In this document: positions 52,801 to 64,000 of the stretch, one piece after another
Layout of the letters: the number at the start of each line of letters is the position of its first letter
Numbering within the stretch: position 1 is the first letter of the stretch
NCBI GenBank assembly: GCA_051294375.1
Contig: CM119268.1
Coordinates: 22,444,959 to 22,508,958, forward strand
Direction: 5' to 3'
Source: Paraspadella gotoi
Lineage: Eukaryota > Chaetognatha
DNA length: 64,000 nucleotides
The notes under the pieces: model-generated
What the model was told of the DNA's origin: nothing
Databases searched by the model: none
Seen by the model: the letters and a program-made list of their open reading frames with translations, nothing else
Translations under genes and position numbers: made by a program

Positions 52801-55800
52801 GGTTCGCATCTGACCTCCGACAATCCTTTCCAAAATGCCTGACTATTCTTCTCTTGTTTACAAGTGATGCTTCCGCCGATTCGATAAAATCCTGATTTGC
52901 AATCGATGCTGCAAATTGCGTTGACTTCAGTTGAGCAGTGTGGCTCATCGGCATTAACGATAGTTGGAGATTGATCACATCTTGTCGAACTACATACAGG
53001 ATATGAGAAGAAACCTAATTGGTCTTCCTTATCATTTGTTTGTTGACAGAAAGATTTCAAATCATTTGGATTTGGTTTCCAGTAACCCTCCTTGCAATCG
53101 AATGTACAGTAACTCTTGTATTTATAGCTTACATACTTTCTGCAATTTCCAAGCAAAGTAGAAGAATCAACGAGAGTCGAGTAGATCTTGCAAGTTATCT
53201 CTTCACACGAGACTTCTTTCCCATTCCATTTCCCGACCTCTGATTCCCCACTTATTTCCTGCTGGCAATATCTAGTTTTGGGTCCTTTTCTGTAGTAACC
53301 GTCTGAGCAGCTGATGGAACAAGATTGGCCAGGATAAACGTTGCCTTCACTACAAGTTGAGGTGGAATGAGTTGGTTTTCTAAAGGAGCACATTACTCGT
53401 CACGACAATCTTTGCCAAAGCGACCGTTAGGACAAACGTTGGACAAACTCCGGAAAATCTATTGCAGATTTCGTTGTTGGCGCAGTTACAATATTTCGTG
53501 CAGCCACTTCCTGTTCGTCAGAAAAAAATAATTGATCTCACAATGTAATAAATTAATAGTAAAATATCGACTTAATGACATTTTTTTTTATATCGTTTAT
53601 ATGTTCATGGTTTTATATGTTAATATCGTTTTTGTTATTAAAAAAATGACATTTTTGATACATAGTAAAAAAGGAAAAAAGAAAACAAATTTTAAAAAAA
53701 AAATTTTGTTCAGTTTTTGTTTTTTGATTTTTGTTTTCATTTTGTATTCATATTTTTAATATGTAACTTATTTTTAAATGTTGCAACGAATCAAAAATTT
53801 TACTGACAAACTCCTTTACGGGCGGTGCACAGTCTCGTGGAAAAACTTATTCACGCTATTCTCATGCAAAATTTTTTACCTTGTGACCAAAATTTTTACT
53901 CTGTCTGATTACTAAGATATGCCTTTATATTCGAACGAACATAGGCTCTTTTTACCATGATGTTTTTTATCAGTAAGATAGCAAAGATAATCAAAATATG
54001 TAAAAAATCAGGCTAAAGGTAGCTTAAAACGGTGACAAAATTTCTTACCATCGTTATTGTAATTGATCTGGGTTAAACTTGTTCATTAAAAAAAATTATA
54101 TTCAAACTCAATTTACTACTAGAGATCAAGAGCTATCTTTTAAACCTATTATTTTTTATTTAAAAGAAATTTAAGGCATAACAATCAACCAATATCTCTA
54201 AATCAGAATGACAAAACAATATTGCTTTTTTTAGTTTTTGTATTCATTTTTGTTGGCTGTGACTTGTTTGGCGTTTAAGAAAGATCTAAGAGACATTTTT
54301 GGGAAAAGCATCTTCTTAGAACTTTAGGTATAAATTTTTATAAAAATATTTTAAAGTTTAGTATACTAAAATGATTTTTAATTAATTAAAAAGTTGAAAT
54401 TTAAATTTTTTGAAAAAACATTTGTCTCATAAAGATTATAAATAAGGAACTTGAGAAATAATTTTGCATTTTGAAAAAAAATCAGATTTTTTCCAATCGA
54501 TTTTGTCACAATCTGATGTTTTTATTTTTTGATTTATTTATTTTTTATGCAAAATTATAATTCTTCGTGAGCATGGTCTGAAAAAGTTTTTTTTTAAAAT
54601 TTGTCATTTTTTATCTTTTATATTTTCCATAAGTATTCAAGAGGGATATGGAGGACAGTTTTTCTTTATCTTATGTTATTGTGATCATTTGCTATTAATT
54701 TTTATGAATCATTATTTTAATAATAATACTAGGAAAAAACAGTTTTTGTTTGACAACGATTTATTTTGACACAATTTAGTCAGACATGTTTCGGCTCATT
54801 CATTTAGAGCCTTCATCAGTGTTTGACAATCAATATTTTGTCTCTGTTGAAGTAAGTTTTTGAGACAGAGAAAGAGAGAGAGAGAGAGAGAAATTGAGGG
54901 AGAGTTTCCAGCAAAGAATAAGGTAAGGGACAGTGGTCAGATCTGAGGACAGCTGAAGGTGAGGAGAGGGAAGAAGTAAGTCTTTTGAAAAATGAAATGA
55001 GAGTGGGAGAGAGAGAGAGAGAGCAAAGCAAAAATTTTTTAAACAATACATTTAGCAATGTACAACAGAGATAAAATGCATGAAATCTAAACATAAACTG
55101 AAATTAATGTTAACAATGAAATTAATAAGTTAGTAGAATAAAGTGAAATTTGAAATAGAAAATAAGTGGTGAGCGGATAGATAAGTGAAGAAAAGTGAAA
55201 GTAAGTAAAAGAAAGAGCTCTAAAAATGAGCTGCCCCCCCCCGGCCGGGCAAATGGAGGAGTTTGACGATAAAGTCGGTCATTGGCATGTCATAGGTTTG
55301 CGAGGGTATACTTGTAGAGTTTTGATATGCTTGGATCCGGAAGAGATCCGCTTGGGAAAATGCCAAGTGCTACTCGTATATCCCTTTGGCCTGATAAGCC
55401 TGCCGACAGCCCTCCTCTCACCTGACGGTGAGGCAGGCAGTTGCCTGTTCTGGTGTTTTGTACAGGAGATACAGACTCCTCTCCCTCCTCCTGTAGCCGT
55501 CGTTTTGGGCGACGCTCAGCGCGAGGAGAGTCGCGCCAAGTTGCTAAGGTTCAGGAAAGGTATCGGACGTCCATTGCCTGCTGAGAGGCCTTCCGCCTGA
55601 TTCCGTTGAGTGGGAACAGGGGAATCATTGTGCGGTTGGGGTGGCTCTGGGCGCTCCACCACCATTTGGATGAGCGAATCATAGCTTGGAGGGAGGTCGA
55701 ATCGTCCTCCATCACGGTTCAGAGAGGGTTCGAGAGCTTGATGTAGATTGCCTCTCTAATACCTCTAGAAAACCAGTTTTGGTCATGGGACAGCACGAGA

Positions 55801-58800
55801 CAGTCAGTTTCTCTGAACAGATGGCCAGAATTTGCCGTGTGCTCGGCAATGGCTGATAAGTAATGACCACGTGGGTCCCGATATGGCTTTGTGTGCTGCT
55901 TGAACCTATCTGTCAGAGACTTTCCTGTCTCGCCCACGTATGCTGCTTTGCAGGGTTGGTTGCCCTTCCCTGCACAGGCCGCCCAGTAGACGGCTCCTGA
56001 TGTTTCGGTCTGGGGATTTTGTCTTTCGGTTTCACCAATTGCTCACGTAAGGAGCCGCGGGTCGTCACTGCACTGGATATCCCCTGCTTTGCCAGCACCC
56101 GCACCAGTGCTTCAGTGATCCCCTGGTGGTAGGGGAGGGAGACATGACCCACGTTCTGAGACGCTTCTGCTTATCTCCCACTTGCGCTGTGGTGGGCGCG
56201 GTCGGTCCTTCAGCAGCAAGGTCTCGTTCGTCCTCCTGGGGGGCGGAGGTTGAACTTGCGTTAGCAGTACTTTGGCAGCCCTAGGTGGCCACTGCCCTCA
56301 GCCAGGTTCAGCCGGAACCTGGCCTTCTCGTAAGCCCACAGAGGGAACCATTGAGCGCAAGGCTCTTTTGACATGCTCAAGCCGGCGGCCTGGAGCTCGG
56401 GGGTCGACGGAATCAGCTGAGCTCTTCTGGTAAGGGATCTGACCGTGGCCAGCTTGTGCGACAAGGGAGCATGCGAATCGAAGGGAATGTATTGATCAGT
56501 ATGTGTTGGTTTGCGATAGACAGAAAATTCCAATGAGCCGCCCTCTTTGCGCTTTATAAGCACATCGAGCATTGGAATTTTACCATTCTCAATTTCTCTC
56601 TCTCCTCTCTCTCTTTCTCTCTCTCAAAACTTACTTCAAACAGAGACCAAAATTATGATTGTCAAACACTGATGAAGGCTCTAAATGAATGACCGAAACA
56701 TGTCTGACTAAATTGTGTCAAAATAAATCGTTGTCAAACAAAAAACTGTTTTTTCCTAATACCTCAAAACAACGAAAGGAGAGTATATACATAATATAAT
56801 ACTGAATGTTTTTATAATAAAAAAATTAATAATAAGTTTTCTTCCTCTTAAACATTGATAGGAATTATTTTTTTAAATGTATCAAATACTAAATTATAGA
56901 AATGATATTATTGTCAATATTAACAAAGAAATGGAAAGGTGAATTTGGACATGTTTATGACATAACAAGGCTAAGTGAGTAAAAGTTATGAAATTGATGC
57001 AGAAACAAAGAAAAAGCGACAGAAAGAGGTGAGGCAAAGAGTGAGAGCTAAAGAGGCAAAAGCAAAGTAAGAGAGAGAATTCTGATTGTTGTTTAAGATG
57101 CGAAGGTTGGCACGTTCGAGGCTACCACAAATATTTTTTTTTTGTAACCAGGAGACATCAGATAAGAAAGATATTGAATGTGACTGATTGATTGATTAAA
57201 TAATTAATTATATAGATAAATAAATTGATTCATTGAACAATAAATTAAATAATTTGACCTGATTAATTAATTATTGATTAATTAATTGATTAATTAACTG
57301 ATTAGTTATTTAATTAATTAATACATTTGTATTTCAAGTCGGATCTGCCCACAGTCATTTTGGTAATTAAATTAATTAATAATTAATTAATTAATAATTA
57401 ATTAATTAATAATTATTTCAAGTTAATTAATTATTTAATTAATTAATAATTAATTTATTCAAGTTAATTATTTAATTAATTAGTCAAATAATTATTTGAC
57501 CCGATTTCAAGGACCTCGATGATGAGAAGCTGTATAAATACAACAACAACGACGACGACGCCATTATGTGCGAAACCCACAGCAAAATCATTGCAAACGC
57601 AGAGCGATAAAATATAAATTAAATTAATAAACTAAAATTGATCTCTTTACTTTTTTTTAATTAAACCTACTTCCACTAGCCTGATTCCGTTGAAACTTGA
57701 ATTCCAGCTCAATGAACTAGTTTTTTAATCACGGACAAAATTTCAAATCAATTGATTTATCCAAACATAAAGTAATAAGACTTTAAAGGTACGGGAGAAA
57801 AGATGGACAGACAGACAGATGGACAGACAAATATTTAAAGTTTTTCGATATCAAAAACGACAGCTTAAACAAAGGAGAGTTCTGACTGCATTGTTTTTAA
57901 GAGATATTGTTGTTCACACATTATAGAATAAACAATCTTTCTTTTTAGTTTGAATTCTAACGGCAATTTATGTATTTAACTGTATCTTGGAGAGCATTAA
58001 AAGATTTTGCATTAATTTTTTATACATAACATACACGGAGTAATGACCTAGGATGAGAAACAGTAAAAAATGAAAAAATCAATAATGAAATTTTTTTTTA
58101 ACTGCATAGTTTATTCTACGAGACTGTACATCCGCGTCTTACCGTATTTCCCCTCGTTGCAAGATTTGTCATCATTGTCCATTTGTCTAACGAAAATGTC
58201 ATCGATAAAAATTCTTCCTCCATAGACGGATATTAGAAATATTTGTCAAATTCTTTTTAATATTTTCTTGATGCTGAATCCAACTCGAACTTTTTAATAA
58301 ACTGATTCCTTGACCATTGATGTGACACTTGCGCTTGACGACTTGATACAAAGTAAAGAAACTAAGACTCACATCGTTTTCTGAATTCACTTTAATCGTT
58401 TGCTGTCGTTCCGCTCGGTTTCTCAGCGATTTCCCTTCGCAAGCCGTTTTGCATTTTTCGTAGTCGTCAAAGCTTGTGCATCCGCCGTTTTGATTATCGC
58501 AATAGCACCAATTGTAGCCAACATTATCAACTTGGTGCATGAATTTCCGTTCTGCCTTAATTGATAAGCTGATAATCTTATTTGTGAGCTAAAAGAAACC
58601 CACTTTAAACATTTAATTACTTTCCCTGCAAATTCAGTGCTCTTCAAATGGTTCTGTTGTCTCGTCTCTTTACACACCCTCCTCCCGTTCTCCTCCTTTT
58701 CTCCAATCGCCAATGTCACATCCATCAAAGGCTTCTCCCAGTTCCCGATCTCGGCGCTTCCATTTCCGGCGCCGATTCTCCATCCGGCGCTGAGCGCCCC

Positions 58801-59316
58801 CTCGTGGATCCGCGACGTCGCCGAGTCAAAATCCACCTTGGCGAATTCGCAGGCGAAGCGGAGGTTGGCGCTGCAGGAGTGGGTCTGCAGACAGGGGGAT
58901 GCCGGGCTGGATGCGGGGCGAACCCAAGCCACGCAATCTGGGTCGGTCGATTGCGGTGGGCGACACCAACGGAGAGGCATTGCGTCCCAACTGCTCGTGT
59001 AACTGAAAGACTCTTCCTTTTGATTCATCCACGAGTCAATTCTCGATCCGCGCTTGAAGAGTCCCGTCCACACGAGAAGCTCGTCAGTTCCACTGACGCC
59101 CAACGCTCCGTCGTCCACGACATCCTTCAGTCGCTCGATGGAGAATTTGGAAGACGCGAGGCGGACGCCGAATTTGGCGGAGCAGCGGAAGACGGCTTCG
59201 GTCCAGTCGAGTCGCTCGTCCAGGATGGTTAGAGGAAGGATCTCGGATTGGAGAGAGATGGAGACGAAGAGAGAGAGAGGGAGAATGAGGATTTTGAGAA
59301 ACGAAAGGAGATTCAT
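49844..59316 (-). CDS. RPTP-B: receptor tyrosine phosphatase with selectin-like ectodomain (3 exons)
   Basis: Exon 1 is 59316-58621 (signal peptide, C-type-lectin-like domain with 'LDWTEAVFRC', 'LLVWTGLFKRG' and 'CSANLRFACEF'). Then a 32-nt mini-intron, exon 2 (58588-58143: module with NWCYCDNQNGGC), and a 4632-nt intron with donor GTAAGA and acceptor gacgaacag. Exon 3 is 53510-49844. The exon 2/3 join gives NEGKYG|SGCTKYCNC, matching RPTP-A's [14 protein letters not shown]. Exon 3 holds EGF repeats, about four sushi domains, a DIDEC calcium-type EGF, an FN3-like domain, TM ('VPLIGSVSLLILLGIIVAAL'), active PTP D1 ([20 protein letters not shown]) and inactive D2 ([13 protein letters not shown]). 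Type I membrane receptor; ligand unknown. The lectin domain lacks EPN/QPD and WND motifs. Small indels near 58225 and 53400-53450 and a false 52-nt duplication at 52.6 kb disturb the raw frame. Confidence 0.82.
52569..52662. other. false duplication around a 10-N gap
   Basis: A 42-bp sequence occurs on both sides of the N run with one mismatch, at a spacing of 52. Dropping one copy plus the gap (52 nt) brings the upstream and downstream frames of RPTP-B into register, so the gap joins overlapping contig ends. Confidence 0.93.
54730..54865. repeat. left terminal inverted repeat of the Penelope-like element
   Basis: Inverted copy of 56620-56757, including 'gtttgacaacgatttatttt', the hammerhead-like motif and 'gaagtaagtttt' before an AG run. 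Confidence 0.9.
54775..54830 (-). ncRNA. hammerhead-like ribozyme motif (element 3' end)
   Basis: On the minus strand: CTGATGA (54819-54813), A, GGCTC ... GAGCC stem II with a 9-nt loop, GAAAC, AT, GTC (ending 54783). This gives the hammerhead core CUGAUGA, stem II and GAA, with a two-pair stem III (A-U, C-G) and GUC cleavage triplet. One unpaired A between CUGAUGA and stem II is non-canonical. Stem I is only convincing for its first two pairs. Such minimal motifs are known from Penelope-like elements. Confidence 0.5.
55690..56572 (-). pseudogene. Penelope RT (C-term) and GIY-YIG endonuclease remnant
   Basis: Segments in order: 'LDVLIKRKEGG', 'SVYRKPTHTDQYIPFDSHAP' and 'LSHKLATVRSLTRRA' (RT end/thumb); 'VSLPYHQGITEALVRVLAKQ' and 'LREQLVKPKDKIPRPK' (linker); GAVYWAACAGKGNQPCKAAYV then GETGKSLTDRFKQH, SAIAEH, NWFSRGIREAIYI (GIY-YIG endonuclease); and NRDGGRFDLP after it. 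At least two one-base indels separate the pieces: between PRPKHQ and GAVYW, and at the SNP-LNRDGG junction. The GIY-YIG signature is represented by VYW...YVG, typical for this retroelement class. The N-terminal RT motifs are absent. Confidence 0.85.
56620..56757. repeat. right terminal inverted repeat of the Penelope-like element
   Basis: Mirror of 54730-54865 with a few indels. Confidence 0.9.
56660..56720 (+). ncRNA. hammerhead-like ribozyme motif (second copy, stem II damaged)
   Basis: Same core on the plus strand: CTGATGA at 56669 through GTC at 56704. Stem II has lost one G (GACC instead of GAGCC), so this copy is weaker. It points against the coding strand of the element. Confidence 0.4.
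57180..57500. repeat. AT-rich ATTA/TTAA repeat
   Basis: Repeated 'aattaattaataatt' units, self-complementary and able to form cruciforms. In the RPTP-B intron. Confidence 0.85.
58589..58620 (-). other. candidate 32-nt mini-intron in RPTP-B
   Basis: GTAATT ... ttcttttag. Removal joins TEFAGK to LTNKIISLSIKAER in phase 0 and brings the lectin exon and the Cys-rich module into one frame. Same place as the 30-nt interval in RPTP-A. Confidence 0.6.
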
Positions 59317-59399
59317 GTTGATGAGAGAGAAAGAGAAACGTAGAATTTTTATTAATTGTTTTATTTAGTTTGCTGTTTTTACTGATGACCGTTTTCATT

Positions 59400-60770
59400 A
59401 TTTTGTCGCTATGTTCTAAATCTTAAATTTGTTACAAAGAAGGTATTTAAAAAGTCAGAAAATGTATTAAACGTCGAAAGATCGAAACGTTTTTCCATTG
59501 TATTCCCGGTTCCGCCCGCTTGTGAGATTTTTGAGTCACGTGACGAATCCGACTGTGAAAATAAAACTCGAATCTTAATTGTGATAATCGATTTTCTCTC
59601 TTCGTAGGAGAAACGAGGAATTTGACTCGGGATTTTCCCCCAAACCTGAATTAAATATGAATATGGACCCGCAAGCCTGTATTTCACTAATAAATTCCGT
59701 CGATCTATTGATAAAAATATTGTTCGACTTGATTTGTCGAGTAATTAATTTCACTAATTAAATAATTTGTTTCTGGTGCCAAACGTTTGCCGGTATATCC
59801 TAAACTATACTATAGGTTGATCGATTATCTATTTATTTCAAAAAATGATAGGCTCGTGTTAGTTTAACTGAAAAACTGGTATTTAGACATCATTTTATCA
59901 CATTGTTCACTGTCGGGGTCAGTATGTTTATAGATTAGTTTCCCAACACGCATATATCTTTACACTTTACAATCTACATTCAACATCGATGGCTCCATTC
60001 CTCTTTCTTATTTCGCCCGCAGGAATCGTCAGCTTTTTTCGTGAATCGATCCTCAGTTTGGCTTTTATCTATTTGTATTTACATTAAAATATTTTGAATA
60101 TGGAATTAAATTACAACTTAAATTTTCTTATAGGTGAATATTTATCATTTAGTTATTTTTTATCAGTTTTTTCTCTCTCTTATATTGCGTAGTGTTAGTA
60201 TGTTTTGACATTGAATGTTTGTCCAAATTCAACTTCATTGCTATCGAATAAAAAGGCTTATAATTTTTCACAAACCAGAGCGTGACTTGATATTTTCGTT
60301 TTTTAAAATACCCGAACCATAGCGTCGACTTCGTCTTCTTCGTTTCTGTATTTTTCCTTAAAAATAGCGTCTCTCTGTTTTTCTTGAATAGTTCGTCTTT
60401 CAAAGATGAACTTATTCCTATATTTATGAACCCCATTTCCTTTTGTTGCTTGATGTCATAACTCACAAATTTTCTAGGCATGAGTAAGAAGTAAATAGCT
60501 TAGATTATAAGAGCACATTTCTACGTATTTATGAGTCAGTCACTAAAAATTACTTACTTATTTCCTATTTCATTATCTACAAAATGCCGACGGACGTAAT
60601 GATCTCAGTAAATTATATATTCAGTGAATATTATTCACAGACACCATCACTGAAAAACCCACATTGTCATTTGAACGAGTCGCGACATTTTTGTAAATGA
60701 CTCACTGTTAATTTTAATTGTAGCTGAATCATTTCAACTAAGCGTAAAAGACTGGAATTTCCGTTGCATA
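59400..60770. other. intergenic stretch between divergent RPTP-B and tyrosinase
   Basis: RPTP-B (minus) and tyrosinase (plus) diverge from here, so both promoters should lie between about 59.35 and 61.3 kb. No core promoter motif stands out. A minus-strand frame of 110 codons at 60149-60481 is Lys-rich and unrecognised. Confidence 0.5.
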
Positions 60771-60831
<61 letters not shown>

Positions 60832-60832
60832 A
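60770..60832. repeat. (CT)n microsatellite
   Basis: Almost perfect CT repeat upstream of the tyrosinase start. Confidence 0.97.
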
Positions 60833-61029
60833 TCTTGTCTCACGCAGCCGGTGACGATCGAAAGAATCCCAGGATTTGAAAATAGAAATTAATCAAATTC
60901 AAGATTTCACATCAGATTTGTTATTTTGTTTTCACAATTCGGATCATATCAAGTTCTATCCAATTATTTTTTTTATTATTAGCTTGTGATTAATATTTAA
61001 CGCAAGAACTGAAAGCTTTTCCCATCTCC

Positions 61030-61295
61030 ATCTCTTTCTTCTATCGCTGCTCTCTCTATTTCTCTCTCTCTTTCTCTCTCTCTCCCTCTCGGTCTCTTCT
61101 CTCTATTTTCTTCTCTCTCTTTCTATCTATCTCTCTCTTCTTTTCTCTCATTTCCTCTCTCTCTCTCTCCGTCTCTCTCGTCTCTCTCTGCTCATCTCTA
61201 TCTCTCCCTCTCTTCTCTCTCTCTCTGCTTCTCTTTTGTCTTCGTTCTAAATCTCTCTCTCTCTCTCTCCTCTCAAACTCTCTCTCTCCTTTCGC
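61030..61295. repeat. imperfect (CT)n tract directly upstream of the tyrosinase ATG
   Basis: About 260 bp of mostly C/T, ending in 'cgccgcccccag' two bases before the ATG, so it could serve as a polypyrimidine tract of a 5' UTR intron. Confidence 0.93.
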
Positions 61296-61305
61296 CGCCC
61301 CCAGG

Positions 61306-63016
<1,711 letters not shown>

Positions 63017-63581
63017 GTAAGGCACAGGTCATGGCCGAGGGATGGGGAATGTGGATGCGGGGGCACTATTTTCCAAAAGCGCTCCATTTTTGTTCCTAAT
63101 CCCTAAATTTGATTTTAATGTTAGTATTTTTTTTTGTTATATTTTTTGTTCTCAGTTTAGTTATTATTTTTTAAGCATTTTACAATCTTATTTTAAATAA
63201 TTATTGCTTTTTTATTGGTTTTGTTAATATTATTTTTGATATAAATTTGATATTTATATACAATGATAAAACATGTTTTTAATTGTAAATAAACATTGTT
63301 GTATTGAACTAAGTTCGGAGAATTCTAACTGACTGGGCTAATTCTGCGCATTCAAGACCAGATGAAATCGGGAATAAATGGCGCAGAAGAGACGATGGCG
63401 CCGGTCCAGACGCCCTGGAGATGCTGACGACAGTCTCGGCAGAACGACGTCGGCTAAGGCCGAAAGGACGACGAACTGCAAAGCCCAGGACTTGACGAAA
63501 TGTTGATGTAAGTCTGTTGAAGTTAGAAGTCCTGGGCAAGGAATAACAAAACATTACTGGATAAACGGATATTCGCCTCAC

Positions 63582-63656
63582 CTCCCACTTCCAATGATAA
63601 GGCGGAGAGAAAAGATCAGAAGTGTTCATGGCGCCGGCCAAGTCGTTAGTGCAGAC
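63582..63656 (-). CDS. candidate 75-nt exon on the minus strand
   Basis: Acceptor ttcattccag, frame VCTNDLAGAMNTSDLFSPPY then HWKWE, donor GTGAGG. The open 25-codon piece between good splice sites looks real. The Cys-T-x-D ... L-x-S-P ... W pattern faintly recalls the tyrosinase segment between the two copper sites, but it is on the opposite strand to the tyrosinase gene. It could come from a second gene entering from the right edge. Confidence 0.35.
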
Positions 63657-64000
63657 CTGGAATGAAGAATGTATAAATGTAGTCAACGATATGAAGAGGT
63701 CGTTTCTCCTCTTGTGTTGCCAACAGCAAATCATTAAAGCCTCTCTGCCGCCGAAACTCGGGATTGACATAAGACCTTTATGTATCTTCAGTCTAACCGC
63801 TCTCGTGACCGCTATACTAGAGCTATTTCGGCACTAGGGATGAGCTCCTTCGAATTATTCTGGTTCAGAATAATTGAGACGTGATGATAATACACGAGAG
63901 GTGCGAGCTGTTGTTGTCTTCTCGCTCACTCTGGTCACTTCTCTTTATTAATTGACTGTAGCGTTATTCTCTGGACTCTATATGGATTATTGGTTTCCCG

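Larger units (their letters stand above)
54730..56757 (-). mobile_element. truncated Penelope-like element in the RPTP-B intron
   Basis: About 2.0 kb. Both ends carry inverted copies of a ~135-bp terminal sequence (54730-54865 and 56620-56757). Inside, on the minus strand, are the C-terminal part of a Penelope-type reverse transcriptase, a linker and a GIY-YIG endonuclease. The 5' part of the RT is missing; CT/AG repeats lie between coding part and termini. Frame breaks show it is dead. It sits in the intron of RPTP-B between exons 2 and 3. Confidence 0.88.

Noticed and set aside
55226-55600. 124-codon plus-strand frame
   Set aside because: It is antisense to the 3' part of the Penelope-like element and has no domain; the element's coding strand is minus.

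Overview
This 64 kb window is draft-quality nuclear DNA from an invertebrate animal. The evidence is multi-exon genes with GT-AG introns, a tandem tRNA-Met array with introns after the anticodon, a Penelope-like retroelement, long (CT)n/(AG)n, (GAC)n and (CCAT)n microsatellites, and animal gene families (receptor tyrosine phosphatase, CLCA, MS4A-like tetraspan, EGF-type tyrosinase). I cannot name the phylum. Several N gaps and indel-rich duplicated blocks show that parts of the sequence are unpolished long-read fill or unmerged haplotypes.

Layout: almost everything lies on the minus strand. From high to low coordinates: (1) an EGF-type tyrosinase gene on the plus strand (61.3-63.0 kb, running toward the window end); (2) RPTP-B (59.3-49.8 kb), a receptor tyrosine phosphatase with a selectin-like ectodomain, whose 4.6 kb intron carries a Penelope-like element with inverted termini and hammerhead-like motifs; (3) a CLCA-type gene (48.4-10.45 kb) that I rebuilt exon by exon, with nearly all exon phases agreeing; (4) RPTP-A (about 40.7-33.8 kb), a paralogue of RPTP-B lying on the same strand inside a CLCA intron; (5) two tandem tetraspan genes, M1 (9.5-7.3 kb) and M2 (7.0-4.0 kb), each encoding two MS4A/CD20-like 4-TM units in one protein. 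The four tRNA-Met genes sit in another CLCA intron.

The 13.17-21.47 kb stretch is an indel-rich mirror image of 4.95-12.98 kb, with a (CT)n tip. It disrupts the copies of the CLCA tail and of both tetraspan genes and is most likely a fold-back read artefact. The 38.2-42.0 kb contig, bounded by two 25-N gaps, is a noisy duplicate of RPTP-A that runs into a CLCA exon. Compared with the 42.06-45.7 kb contig, it lacks a 1.53 kb inverted-repeat transposon, giving an empty/filled site pair.

The most novel biology is the selectin-like receptor phosphatases (C-type lectin, cysteine-rich module, EGF, sushi repeats, calcium-binding EGF, FN3-like, TM, active PTP D1, inactive D2), the CLCA homologue that has lost its whole zinc-protease motif, and the nesting of one inside the other. 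Shared features suggest cell-surface recognition and signalling, but their clustering is only an observation; no joint function can be shown from sequence.
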